Assembly (NCBI GenBank): GCA_029262995.1
Contig: JAJCYH010000027.1
Span: 1-64,000, forward strand
Direction of reading: 5' to 3'
DNA length: 64,000 nucleotides
DNA from: Saprospiraceae bacterium
Lineage (GTDB): Bacteria > Bacteroidota > Bacteroidia > Chitinophagales > Saprospiraceae
Position numbers and translations under genes: made by a program. A model generated the notes under the pieces. It did not search any database and was not told the origin of the DNA. It saw nothing but the letters and a program-made list of their open reading frames with translations. Within the stretch, counting starts at the first letter, position 1. Every line of letters begins with the position of its first letter. Positions 36,316 to 45,194 of this stretch are shown piece by piece.

Positions 36316-36368
36316 ATCCTAAATAGGATAGTTCAAAGAACAATTTGCATTAATTAATGTTCTTTGAA
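36316..36368. promoter_or_regulatory. Two inverted repeats in the surE-hemH divergent promoter region
   Basis: ATCCTA-AA-TAGGAT is a perfect palindrome at 36316-36329. TTCAAAGAACA (36332-36342) and TGTTCTTTGAA (36358-36368) form a perfect 11-bp inverted repeat with 15 bases between. The second arm ends 17 bases before the hemH ATG. No T-run follows, so operator sites are more likely than a terminator. Confidence 0.5.
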
Positions 36369-36385
36369 TCTAAAATTATTGCTTA

Positions 36386-37396
36386 ATGCGAAAAACAGGA
36401 GTACTTCTATTAAACCTTGGAACACCAGATGCACCTACAACATCTGCAGTGCGTAGGTATTTAAAACAATTTTTATTGGATGCGAGGGTGATTGATATCC
36501 ATCCCATATTCAGAAATTTGCTGGTTCGTGGTTTAATTGCACCGTTCAGAGCACCAAAGTCAGCGGCATTGTATAAAATGTTGTGGACAGAAAATGGTTC
36601 ACCACTCAAATACTATGGCTATAGAATTGAAGAACAACTACAGGAGTTGATGGGCAATAATTTTATTGTAAAATTAGCAATGCGATACCAGAACCCTTCA
36701 GTAAAAGATAGTTTGCTTGCTCTAAGAGATCAAAATGTAGACAGGATTATTGTCTTTCCTATGTTTCCCCATTACGCTTCAGCAAGTACGGGGTCTGCCC
36801 TTGAAGAAGCTATGCGCATTATCTCTCAATGGCAAGTTATTCCTGAAATAAGATTAATTAGTTCTTATCACGATAATGATCAAATGTTAGAAATCTATGT
36901 AGACAATGCTAGGAATATGGGACTTGATAATTATGATCATTTTTTGTTTTCTTACCATGGAATTCCACAGAGTCAATTAAGAAAAGCCGATTGCAATAAC
37001 CATTGTCTTAATAGTGCTGACTGCTGTCAGTCAATTACAGAATCCAATAAAATGTGCTACTCCGCACAATGTTATGATACTACAAAAATTTTGACGAGTA
37101 AATTGGGTCTTACAGCTGATCAATATTCGATTGGATTCCAGTCCAGATTAGGTCCAGACAAATGGACAGAACCATTTGCTCCAGATGTTCTCAAAGAACT
37201 TATTGCAAGAGGTAAGAAAAGGCTTTTGGTATTTTCACCCTCTTTTACAGCGGATTGTCTTGAGACAACCATAGAGATTGAAGATGAGTTTCACGAAGAC
37301 TTTATTGAAATGGGTGGTGAAAAGTTAGATTTGGTTGCTAGTTTGAATGACCATCCTAGATGGGTTAAGGTCATTTATGAAATGATCAAAGATTAA
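36386..37396 (+). CDS. hemH: Ferrochelatase
   Basis: This 336-residue enzyme inserts ferrous iron into protoporphyrin IX, the last step of heme synthesis. GVLLLNLGTPDAPT is at the start, FSYHGIPQSQLRK carries the catalytic His, and the conserved Glu is in PSFTADCLETTIEIEDE. An insertion after the catalytic His contains six Cys in CNNHCLNSADCC and CYSAQC, seen in many Bacteroidota homologues. Whether it binds an iron-sulfur cluster here is not known. It ends two bases before the convergent psd gene. Confidence 0.96.
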   Translation: MRKTGVLLLNLGTPDAPTTSAVRRYLKQFLLDARVIDIHPIFRNLLVRGLIAPFRAPKSAALYKMLWTENGSPLKYYGYRIEEQLQELMGNNFIVKLAMRYQNPSVKDSLLALRDQNVDRIIVFPMFPHYASASTGSALEEAMRIISQWQVIPEIRLISSYHDNDQMLEIYVDNARNMGLDNYDHFLFSYHGIPQSQLRKADCNNHCLNSADCCQSITESNKMCYSAQCYDTTKILTSKLGLTADQYSIGFQSRLGPDKWTEPFAPDVLKELIARGKKRLLVFSPSFTADCLETTIEIEDEFHEDFIEMGGEKLDLVASLNDHPRWVKVIYEMIKD

Positions 37397-37398
37397 AC

Positions 37399-38049
37399 TT
37401 AAAATTCCGCAATTACATCAAGTGGACTTTTAACCATTTGACCGATTTCTACCTTGATTTTTGCGTCAAGCGGTAAAAAGATATCGACCCTTGAACCGAA
37501 TTTGATAAATCCCAATTCCTCTCCTTGCTTAACCTGGTTACCCGTAGACAAATTATTGACAATTCTCCTTGCCAAAGCTCCTGCAATTTGCCTGATTAAT
37601 AGCTTCCTTCCACCTTGATTATATACTGTTGTAAACCTTTCATTTAATTCTGAAGATTTAGGATGCCAGGCGACTAAATATTTACCCGGATGGTATTTTA
37701 AATACTCAACTTCAGCATTGATTGGATTTCTGTTAATGTGAACATTTAATGGAGACATGAATACAGACACCTGCCAACATTGCTGTTTTAAATATTCATT
37801 TTCTATTGTCTTTTCTATCACAACTATTTTACCGTCTGCAGGGGTATAAATCAAATTATCATCAAGCTTAGGTAGAGGTCTTTGCGGGCTTCTAAAGAAT
37901 TGAATCACTACAATCAAGAGAAAAACTGAAACGGCATAAGCCAGATACAACAACCAAATTATTGAACTATACTTAGCACAGAAAATAAGTATTGCTGATA
38001 CAACTAAGGTAAGAATGAGCGTAGGATATCCTTCTTTATGAAATTTCAT
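37399..38049 (-). CDS. psd: Phosphatidylserine decarboxylase
   Basis: This 216-residue protein is the short form of the enzyme. Two N-terminal membrane helices come first (about residues 8-50). The body has YTPADGKIVVIE, FMSPLNVHINR with the catalytic His, and FGSRVDIFLP, in which cleavage at Gly-Ser makes the pyruvoyl group. It converts phosphatidylserine to phosphatidylethanolamine at the inner membrane. It lies five bases after cdsA, so two steps of phospholipid synthesis are encoded together. Confidence 0.94.
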   Translation of the reverse strand: MKFHKEGYPTLILTLVVSAILIFCAKYSSIIWLLYLAYAVSVFLLIVVIQFFRSPQRPLPKLDDNLIYTPADGKIVVIEKTIENEYLKQQCWQVSVFMSPLNVHINRNPINAEVEYLKYHPGKYLVAWHPKSSELNERFTTVYNQGGRKLLIRQIAGALARRIVNNLSTGNQVKQGEELGFIKFGSRVDIFLPLDAKIKVEIGQMVKSPLDVIAEF

Positions 38050-38054
38050 AAAAT

Positions 38055-38855
38055 TTATTTAAATATTTGAATGAGCGTCAACACAAAAGGCAGACAGAAA
38101 ATAAAACCATCAAAGCGATCCAGAAATCCTCCATGACCAGGCATAATGGTCCCTGAGTCTTTAATATAGAGTTTTCTTTTTAATTTGGATTCAACCAGAT
38201 CACCAATAGAACCAAAAAACCAAACGAAAATAGCAATCAATCCCCATACCTGTACATTGAAATGGTTGAAGTAACTAAAAAAGGTATAACTGAATAGAAG
38301 ACTCAATAATCCTGCTCCCCAGAATCCTTCCCATGTTTTGCCCGGTGAAATGGATGGCATTAATTTTCTTCTTCCAGTACTTTTCCCTACAAAATAGGCT
38401 CCTGAATCGCTGATCCAGATCATCAATAAAACACTGATAACAATAATTTCAAATATTTCACTTTCGTGAAAACTCAACAGACAGCATAATGGTAATATGA
38501 TATATATAATATTCCACAACCATGGAGCTTTCAGTTGAATTGAGTGTTTTCCGTAGTAAAGGTCATAGATTAAAATAAGTGAAGCTACCATAGCAACAAC
38601 AAGTAAATACAATCTTAAATCTTCTGGATAGAGGTAGGTAAATGCAATAATTAAAAGACCAGTAGTAAATGATAAAATTGCTATAGGAGATTTAATGAAA
38701 TTGGGGTAAAGTAATCTTAGATATTCCCAGCTGGTTAATACAGCCATCAAACAGAGAAATAGACTTCTGCTGAAATCTGAATAAAAAACCAAGAATAAGA
38801 TTGGAATTCCAATTAATATTGCAGTATTAACGCGTTGTTTTAATCCTGAAGCCAT
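38055..38855 (-). CDS. cdsA: Phosphatidate cytidylyltransferase
   Basis: This multi-pass membrane enzyme (266 residues from the ATG at 38855) makes CDP-diacylglycerol from phosphatidate and CTP. About eight hydrophobic helices precede the signature: SPGKTWEGFWGAG, then ESKLKRKLYIKDSGTIMPGH and GGFLDRFDG. A TTG at 38879 would add eight residues, but an exact TAAATTTG promoter box lies across that codon, so the ATG is preferred. It is followed by psd. Confidence 0.93.
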   Translation of the reverse strand: MASGLKQRVNTAILIGIPILFLVFYSDFSRSLFLCLMAVLTSWEYLRLLYPNFIKSPIAILSFTTGLLIIAFTYLYPEDLRLYLLVVAMVASLILIYDLYYGKHSIQLKAPWLWNIIYIILPLCCLLSFHESEIFEIIVISVLLMIWISDSGAYFVGKSTGRRKLMPSISPGKTWEGFWGAGLLSLLFSYTFFSYFNHFNVQVWGLIAIFVWFFGSIGDLVESKLKRKLYIKDSGTIMPGHGGFLDRFDGFIFCLPFVLTLIQIFK

Positions 38856-38876
38856 ATTGCGGTTTTGATCGAAGTG

Positions 38877-38884
38877 CAAATTTA
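38877..38884 (-). promoter_or_regulatory. cdsA promoter -7 box (TAAATTTG)
   Basis: The minus strand reads TAAATTTG, an exact consensus, 21 bases before the ATG at 38855 and overlapping the alternative TTG codon. It lies in the 54-base gap between the divergent cdsA ATG and pdxJ. Confidence 0.5.
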
Positions 38885-38909
38885 ATAGACTAATTCCAAA
38901 TTATAAGAT

Positions 38910-39635
38910 ATGACGAAATTAAGTGTCAATATTAATAAAGTTGCATTGATACGAAATGCTAGAGGAGAAGACAATCCAAATATCTTGCAATTTGCTCGCG
39001 ATTGTGAAGAATATGGAGCTCAAGGAATTACTGTCCACCCAAGACCTGATGAACGTCATATTCGATTTGAGGACTTGGCTCCTTTAAAGGAAATTGTCCA
39101 AACCGAATTTAATATTGAAGGATACCCTTCGGATCGGTTTGTAAAAGCTGTTTGCAATGTTAAGCCGCATCAAGTTACACTGGTTCCAGATCCTCCTGGA
39201 GCTTTGACAAGTTCAGAAGGATGGGATACTGAGAAACATAATGTATTCTTGAAGGAGGTGATATCGGAATTTAATTTATACAATATTAGAGTATCTATAT
39301 TCTTCGAAGCTGATCCTAGAAGAGTAGAATCTGCAGCCGCTACTAATGCAGACAGGATAGAATTATATACTGGTCCCTTTGCAAAGCAATTCCACTCTAA
39401 TAAAGAAGAGTCTATCAATAACCACATTGAAACGGCAAAGGAAGCTAAACGTTGTAATTTAGGATTGAATGCAGGTCATGATTTAAATCTGGATAATTTA
39501 AACTATTATGTTACGCAAGTACCTAACCTTTTGGAAGTATCCATTGGTCATGCTTTAATATGTGACGCATTGAAATTCGGAATTCAAAATGTGATTCAAA
39601 TGTATCTTCACCAGATTAATAAAAGAGAAGATTAA
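38910..39635 (+). CDS. pdxJ: Pyridoxine 5'-phosphate synthase
   Basis: This 241-residue TIM-barrel enzyme condenses 1-deoxyxylulose 5-phosphate and 3-amino-2-oxopropyl phosphate to pyridoxine phosphate. Conserved stretches are LSVNINKVALIRNARG, QGITVHPRPDERHI with the catalytic His, VTLVPDPP, GLNAGHDLNLDNL and VSIGHALICDAL. The length is normal. It is a single gene; the sequence after it is the decayed region described next. Confidence 0.96.
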   Translation: MTKLSVNINKVALIRNARGEDNPNILQFARDCEEYGAQGITVHPRPDERHIRFEDLAPLKEIVQTEFNIEGYPSDRFVKAVCNVKPHQVTLVPDPPGALTSSEGWDTEKHNVFLKEVISEFNLYNIRVSIFFEADPRRVESAAATNADRIELYTGPFAKQFHSNKEESINNHIETAKEAKRCNLGLNAGHDLNLDNLNYYVTQVPNLLEVSIGHALICDALKFGIQNVIQMYLHQINKRED

Positions 39636-39826
39636 AGAGTTGTTAGCATAGATAGTTTTTACATTAGTACCTAAAGGATTTACCATTGTTAATTTGATGT
39701 TATAGATTTACCTTATATAGCCAACAATACAAGTCATTTTTCTTAGCATTAATTGGAAAAGCTATGAAATAAACTTTTGTACTGTTGGTAAGTACAATGA
39801 CGTCAACCATCCTTGTCCACTTTTAG
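39636..39826. other. Intergenic, nothing recognised
   Basis: I see no gene, promoter consensus or terminator in these 191 bases. They lead into the susC remnant. Confidence 0.5.
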
Positions 39827-40062
39827 ATTACCGTTCAAGGTTCCATTACTGATAATGACGGCGTTCCTTTAATAGGAGCAAATGTTTATGTAAAAGATAC
39901 TTACAATGGTACGGTTGCTGATTTTGAAGATAACTTTGAACTTGTTGTTGGTAGTTAGTTATCTATATTGGTGCAAGTTATACTGACTAGATAGCTATTG
40001 AAAAAGCAGTAGGACAGAGCACTAATTATCATATTTCTCATTTGGAGCCTGACCAGCAGCTT
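39827..40062 (+). pseudogene. Remnant of a susC N-terminus
   Basis: Frame one from 39827 reads ITVQGSITDNDGVPLIGANV and on to a TAG at 39956. The frame then shifts, and from 39961 it reads IYIGASYTD, a TAG, then IAIEKAVGQSTNYHISHLEP and DQQL. This is the carboxypeptidase-like N-terminal domain found at the start of SusC proteins (the intact gene at 40594 has DTDGIPLIGANVLVKG and SYTGYITQEV). Two stops, one frameshift and no start or signal peptide show it is dead. The plug and barrel are missing. Confidence 0.8.
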
Positions 40063-40283
40063 ACAATATTGATCCACCAACAGGAAGATTGTAACGGTTA
40101 ATTATCTACTTAAAAATTACCTTATCAGGTACAGAGAACTATGGCGATGTCCAGAAAATGGATGAGATATTAAATTCAGGTAGTCTTGAATTTACTATTA
40201 CTTGGTCCAATACATATGGCGAATTTGGTGAAGTGACCTTGACAAAGGAAGATGGTAGTGCTTGGCCTACTTTGACTCTTTAG
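40053..40283 (+). pseudogene. Remnant of a SusCD-associated accessory lipoprotein C-terminus
   Basis: One frame from 40053 reads PAAYNIDPPTGRL, a TAA, then on to TLSGTENYGDV, GEFGEVTLTKEDGSAWP and a final TAG. It aligns without gaps to the last 76 residues of the intact lipoprotein at 45195 (PGAYGIDPPTGTL, SLSGTDRYGDV, EFGTVTLTRTDGENWP). By hand count about 40 positions are identical. It begins inside the end of the susC remnant, so two genes that normally lie several kb apart are fused here. Confidence 0.85.
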
Positions 40284-40593
40284 ACGATATTTTTAGTAAT
40301 CAGATGGGGTTATAAGGGCTTGCAATTCCTTTTTTTATTCCAACACAAACGAAAATGTCAAGTAAGATTTACATTTTGAAACAAATGCTTTGCAAAGATG
40401 GGCTTGCTTTTTAAATGCTTAAATTGTTGTTCTAAATGACGAATTGTGACAATACTAAGATGAAGCAGACAATTATATAGACAAAAATGGAAAATATGCT
40501 CTGTTAAGCATTTGTTAAATGAATTATTATTTATTTTAGGCTTTTCAAAGTTTACCAACTAATTTTTTTCTTAATCACTAAATACAAATCAGT
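40284..40593. other. Intergenic, upstream of first susC
   Basis: These 310 bases hold no open frame that I can tie to a protein family. They must contain the promoter of the susC-susD operon, but I found no exact TAnnTTTG box. Confidence 0.5.
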
Positions 40594-43500
40594 ATGAAAA
40601 AAATCCTTGCGCTGCTGCTGTTTACAGCAGTAACAATGATGAGCATGAATGCTCAACAATCTATTACTGGTACTATTATCGATACAGACGGGATTCCTTT
40701 GATAGGAGCCAACGTTTTGGTTAAAGGAACCACGATTGGAACAATAGCTGACATTGATGGCACTTATACACTCGACGTACCAGCTGGTTCACAGGTAATC
40801 GTTTATAGTTACACTGGATATATTACACAAGAAGTAACATTGGGTTCATCCAATGTCATTGATATTGTCCTTGAAACAAATGCACAACTCATTGATGAGG
40901 TATTGGTAGTTGGGTACAAAACTCAATCAAAACCACTGTCTAATGTTGCAACCCAAGTAGTAAGTTCTGCAACAATTGAATCTAGACCTAACGCTTCATT
41001 TGTCCAAACACTGCAAGGGCAGGTGGCTGGTTTGAATATTACTACTTCTAGTGGACAACCTGGTGCTAACAGTACTATTAACCTTAGAGGAATTTCTTCA
41101 ATTAACGGAAATACCGAGCCATTATTTATCATGGATGGTACACCGATTGACGAGGATAACTTTAGATCCCTTAACCCAAATGAAATTGAGTCGGTTTCTG
41201 TATTGAAAGATGCAGGGGCTACAGCAATTTATGGAAACAGAGGGGCAAATGGGGTAATTGTTATCAAAACTAAAAGAGGGTCTTATAATTCTGGTTTGAA
41301 ATTCAAGTATTCCACTCTATTCAGCAGGTCTTCTAGACAAGATCATGATTACAATTTATTAGGATCACAGGACCTGCTCAGATTAGAGCAAAAGTATGGA
41401 AATGGTAGAGGAACAATGATCACTGAAGATTCCATAAGTAGGGTGGTAGGCACAGACTGGTTGGATTTCTTTTTCAGGAATCCAATAACACAGCAACATA
41501 ACCTATCTGTTTCTGCAGGAGGTGATCTTTTTAACTCTTATATCAACTTTGGTTATACAAATCAAGAGGGGATACTTAAAGCCAGCGGTCTTAAGAGATA
41601 CAACCTTAGAACCAACTTGAGCGGAAGAAGTGCTGATGATAAGTTTAATTTTGCCTTAAACGTATCTTTGAATTTCTCATCAAGTGATGAGCCAAATAAT
41701 GTTGGTACTGGTGCTGTAAACAGGAATTTCTTGTTAGGAGCTTATATAGGACTGCCATACATCTCAATTGATGAATATGTAGGACCAGGACCACTTCTTG
41801 ATGTTGCAGATTTTTCTGCTACACCATTGGTATTGTACGATAGATTACTGACCTATGACAGATTTGAAAAGGAAATAAAAACCATTGCAAGTCTTAATGG
41901 TAGTTATAAGTTCACAGATGAGCTTATTTTTTCTTCAACTGTAGGAATGGATTTTACGGATCAGAATCGTACAACCGCCGAAGGTCCAACATCATACAAT
42001 GCATTGTTGTTTGCTGAAGATGGCAATCGTACACCTGGTTTCCAATCACAGTCAAATACAAGAGTCTTTTCATATAACTGGCTCAACTCATTGAGTTACA
42101 ACAAGTCATTTAATGATCTTCACAACTTTGAATTAGCTGTTTACACAGAGTACTTCAAAGCGTATTATGACTTTTTCTCTTATGCAGCAAATGGGCTAGA
42201 TCCAAGAACATTTTATCCCGGTGATGGTAGTGGCTTTGTAGCTGATAATGCTTCTAACGATTTCTTTGTTGATGAAGCTTCAGCTAATATTTTAAGAGCA
42301 GGACTTTTTTCATATTTCTCTAGTTTTGATTATGATTACAATAGCAAATTTGGTTTAGGTGTTACTCTGAGAAGGGATGCATCATTTAGATTCTCGGAAT
42401 CCAACAGATGGGGAACATTCTATTCAGTATCAGGTCGATATAATTTGGATCAAGAAGCTTTTATGGCTAACTCACCATTTGATATGTTGAAATTGCGCGG
42501 TAGTTATGGAACAACCGGTAACCAAAGAATTGTAGATTCAGGAGGTTTTCTTAACTATTTCGGCGGTCCAGATTTAACGAGAAATCTGTTTGCTACCAGT
42601 GCAGGTTATAGAGGTCAGAATTCACTAATATTATCACAAATTGGAAACTTAACCTTGAAGTGGGAGACAGTAACTCAATCTAATATTGGAATTGATTTTG
42701 AAATATTCAGAAGCAAATTAAGAGGTAGTTTCGATTATTACGTTAAAACGACAAATGATCTATTCCAGGACAGACCGATATCTGCAATTAATGCACAAAC
42801 GGATATTGATGCAAATATTGGATCCCTTAGAAATTCAGGATATGATATCAACTTAGAATATGATGTTTTAACTTCATCAAATGGATTGGATGTTGAGTTA
42901 TTCTTTAATACTAATTATAATAAACAAAAGATAATTGACCTTCCAACGCCTGATGGTAGATTGGTTGGAGCAACAACAGTAACTAGGGAAGGATCAATAT
43001 TAAATGAGTATTACCTTTACCGATATGTAGGAATTAATCCAGCAAATGGTAATTTATTATTCTTAGATGGAGCTGGTAATATTACAGAAAGCCCAAGTCC
43101 TGATACCGATGAAGAAGGCGATAGGGTTTATTCAGGCAAAAACATTTATCCTGACTTCTTTGGAAGTTTTGGAACCAGAATTAATTATAAAGGTACTTTC
43201 CTTGAATTACAATTCAATTATACCTCTGGAGTTTACAGATTTGATTATGATTACGCAGATATTATGGATCCTACATTTATTGGTCAATTTAGAGTTTCTG
43301 GTGATATTTTGAGAGCATGGGAAAATGAAGGTGATATTACTGATGTTCCTTCACTTTATGCAACCAACTTGGCATTGGATTCAGATTCAGATCGATTCCT
43401 ACAGGATGCTGATTATGTTAGATTAAGATTCATAAGATTTGGGTACAAAGTTCCTAAGCGTTTGCTTACAAATGGAATTGAAAGTCTGAGTATCAGCGCA

Positions 43501-43623
43501 AATGCTGAAAACTTATTTACTTGGTCCGGATGGAGAGGTTATGATCCAGAAAGTGCTGTAAATGGTGTAAGAAGATATCCTACGCCGAAAGTTATTTCTC
43601 TTGGTTTGGAAGTAGAATTTTAA
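40594..43623 (+). CDS. SusC/RagA-family TonB-linked outer-membrane transporter (locus 1)
   Basis: This 1009-residue outer-membrane protein has a signal peptide (ILALLLFTAVTMMSMNAQ). Next comes a carboxypeptidase-like beta domain (about 22-100, GTIIDTDGIPLIGANVLVKG). The TonB plug (about 110-225) includes IDEVLVVGYKTQSKPLSNVA and ATAIYGNRGANGVIVIKTK. A beta-barrel follows and ends with LGLEVEF and its terminal Phe. SusC proteins import glycans or peptides bound by the partner SusD using TonB energy. The substrate is not visible. It is first in an operon with susD and an accessory lipoprotein. Confidence 0.95.
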   Translation: MKKILALLLFTAVTMMSMNAQQSITGTIIDTDGIPLIGANVLVKGTTIGTIADIDGTYTLDVPAGSQVIVYSYTGYITQEVTLGSSNVIDIVLETNAQLIDEVLVVGYKTQSKPLSNVATQVVSSATIESRPNASFVQTLQGQVAGLNITTSSGQPGANSTINLRGISSINGNTEPLFIMDGTPIDEDNFRSLNPNEIESVSVLKDAGATAIYGNRGANGVIVIKTKRGSYNSGLKFKYSTLFSRSSRQDHDYNLLGSQDLLRLEQKYGNGRGTMITEDSISRVVGTDWLDFFFRNPITQQHNLSVSAGGDLFNSYINFGYTNQEGILKASGLKRYNLRTNLSGRSADDKFNFALNVSLNFSSSDEPNNVGTGAVNRNFLLGAYIGLPYISIDEYVGPGPLLDVADFSATPLVLYDRLLTYDRFEKEIKTIASLNGSYKFTDELIFSSTVGMDFTDQNRTTAEGPTSYNALLFAEDGNRTPGFQSQSNTRVFSYNWLNSLSYNKSFNDLHNFELAVYTEYFKAYYDFFSYAANGLDPRTFYPGDGSGFVADNASNDFFVDEASANILRAGLFSYFSSFDYDYNSKFGLGVTLRRDASFRFSESNRWGTFYSVSGRYNLDQEAFMANSPFDMLKLRGSYGTTGNQRIVDSGGFLNYFGGPDLTRNLFATSAGYRGQNSLILSQIGNLTLKWETVTQSNIGIDFEIFRSKLRGSFDYYVKTTNDLFQDRPISAINAQTDIDANIGSLRNSGYDINLEYDVLTSSNGLDVELFFNTNYNKQKIIDLPTPDGRLVGATTVTREGSILNEYYLYRYVGINPANGNLLFLDGAGNITESPSPDTDEEGDRVYSGKNIYPDFFGSFGTRINYKGTFLELQFNYTSGVYRFDYDYADIMDPTFIGQFRVSGDILRAWENEGDITDVPSLYATNLALDSDSDRFLQDADYVRLRFIRFGYKVPKRLLTNGIESLSISANAENLFTWSGWRGYDPESAVNGVRRYPTPKVISLGLEVEF

Positions 43624-43645
43624 TCATCTTAAATTTGAAGTTATC

Positions 43646-45166
43646 ATGAATAAATTAAAAATATATATTTTATCGCTGACCCTACTAACTGTGATTTCAT
43701 GCGATGATGCAATAGATATAGAACAGCCTGGTAGATTTAACGCAGATATAGCTTATCAAACTGTTGACGATCTTAGTTTAGGCGTATTAGGTGCATACAA
43801 TGAATTGGATATTACAAACCTGATCGGCTTCAGTGCAACCTTTACAGATGAAATATCTATTGGCGTTAACAATGGAGGTCAAGGTATTTCAGATGGTAGA
43901 ATCAATTATATACTTGATTCAACATCAGGTGTTGCTTCAAGCGTGTGGGTCAATCAATATGATGCAATAAATGCATCGACAAGACTGATTGAAGCAGCAA
44001 AACTAATTACACCTAGACCAAATGAACAAGGATTTTATAATTTGATTGTTGGTCAAGCATATTGTATCAGAGCTTGGGCTCATTTTGTATTATTTTCCTA
44101 TTATACTACGGATTATACAGATGATAATGCATTGTGTGTAATAAAGGTTGATTTTGTACCATCAGTTGATGATGCACTTGGCAGAAATACCAATAAAGAA
44201 ATTGTTGATTTGATTATTAGTGATCTTAACACTGCGGAATCATTAATTTTCCCTGGATTCAATGACCCTAATTTCATGGGGCAGGACTTCATTATTGCTT
44301 TAAGAGCAAGACTAGCAGCCTATAGAGAAGATTATGCAACTGCTGGTCAATTGGCAAAGTCTTTAACAGATAAATATCCGTTGGCAGATCGAACTCAATA
44401 TGTTAACATGTATGAAGATACTGATGAAACAGAGGTAATCTTCCAATTGGATAGAACAATAAATGATGATTATGATGGACAAGGTACCGGAGCAGGCGGT
44501 GGAGGTTGGGCTGGTTCTTTATTTGCCTTTACTGGTCCATCATTGACTGGCGGACCGTTTTTTGAAATGGGAAGAGCTCTGTATAATGCCTTTAATCCAA
44601 GTGATATCAGAAGAGAACGTGCAATTCATCCTACTTCATTAATTGACCCTAATTATCAGTCAAATCCTAACTATGAAAATCAAGATGTTCTTGTGATTAA
44701 TAAATATCCGGGATCTGATGGTCAGCCTCTAATGAATGACCTAAAGGTTTTTAGAGCTTCGGAAATGGTATTGATAGAAGCAGAAGCCGCAGCAGCTCAA
44801 GGGGACCTTGCTGGAGCAGCAGCATTCATAAAAGAATTGCGCGATGCAAGACTCGGACAAGATACTCCTGCTGAAACATTTGCTAATGCGACTGAAGCTT
44901 TCGGAACAATTTTAGACGAAAGAAGACTTGAATTTTGCTTTGAAGGTCACAGATACCCTGACTTGAAAAGATTGGGTGTGAGAGGAGCAAGAGATATAGA
45001 TAGAGATCTTTTGGATTGTCAAAGATATGGTGCTTGTTCAGACTCTGACTTCTATCCTACGTCAAGTAGAATCAATGAGAATAGTTATAAATTTACTTTA
45101 CCTATTCCTTTGGTTGAGCAGAATGGTAATGCAACTATCAGAGATCAACAAAATCCTGGTTATTAA
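43646..45166 (+). CDS. SusD/RagB-family substrate-binding lipoprotein (locus 1)
   Basis: This 506-residue lipoprotein has the lipobox VISC with Cys19. TPR-like helices and the closing RagB/SusD domain are recognisable (VFRASEMVLIEAEAAAAQGD, ILDERRLEFCFEGHRYPDL). It sits on the cell surface as the lid of the SusC transporter and captures the substrate. It starts 22 bases after the SusC stop. Carbohydrate-active enzymes, which would hint at a glycan substrate, are absent nearby. Confidence 0.93.
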   Translation: MNKLKIYILSLTLLTVISCDDAIDIEQPGRFNADIAYQTVDDLSLGVLGAYNELDITNLIGFSATFTDEISIGVNNGGQGISDGRINYILDSTSGVASSVWVNQYDAINASTRLIEAAKLITPRPNEQGFYNLIVGQAYCIRAWAHFVLFSYYTTDYTDDNALCVIKVDFVPSVDDALGRNTNKEIVDLIISDLNTAESLIFPGFNDPNFMGQDFIIALRARLAAYREDYATAGQLAKSLTDKYPLADRTQYVNMYEDTDETEVIFQLDRTINDDYDGQGTGAGGGGWAGSLFAFTGPSLTGGPFFEMGRALYNAFNPSDIRRERAIHPTSLIDPNYQSNPNYENQDVLVINKYPGSDGQPLMNDLKVFRASEMVLIEAEAAAAQGDLAGAAAFIKELRDARLGQDTPAETFANATEAFGTILDERRLEFCFEGHRYPDLKRLGVRGARDIDRDLLDCQRYGACSDSDFYPTSSRINENSYKFTLPIPLVEQNGNATIRDQQNPGY

Positions 45167-45194
45167 TATATAGATCAATAAAACAATAATACAA

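Noticed and set aside
36332-36368. The surE-hemH inverted repeat as a terminator
   Set aside because: It lies upstream of both divergent genes and is not followed by a T-run in either direction.
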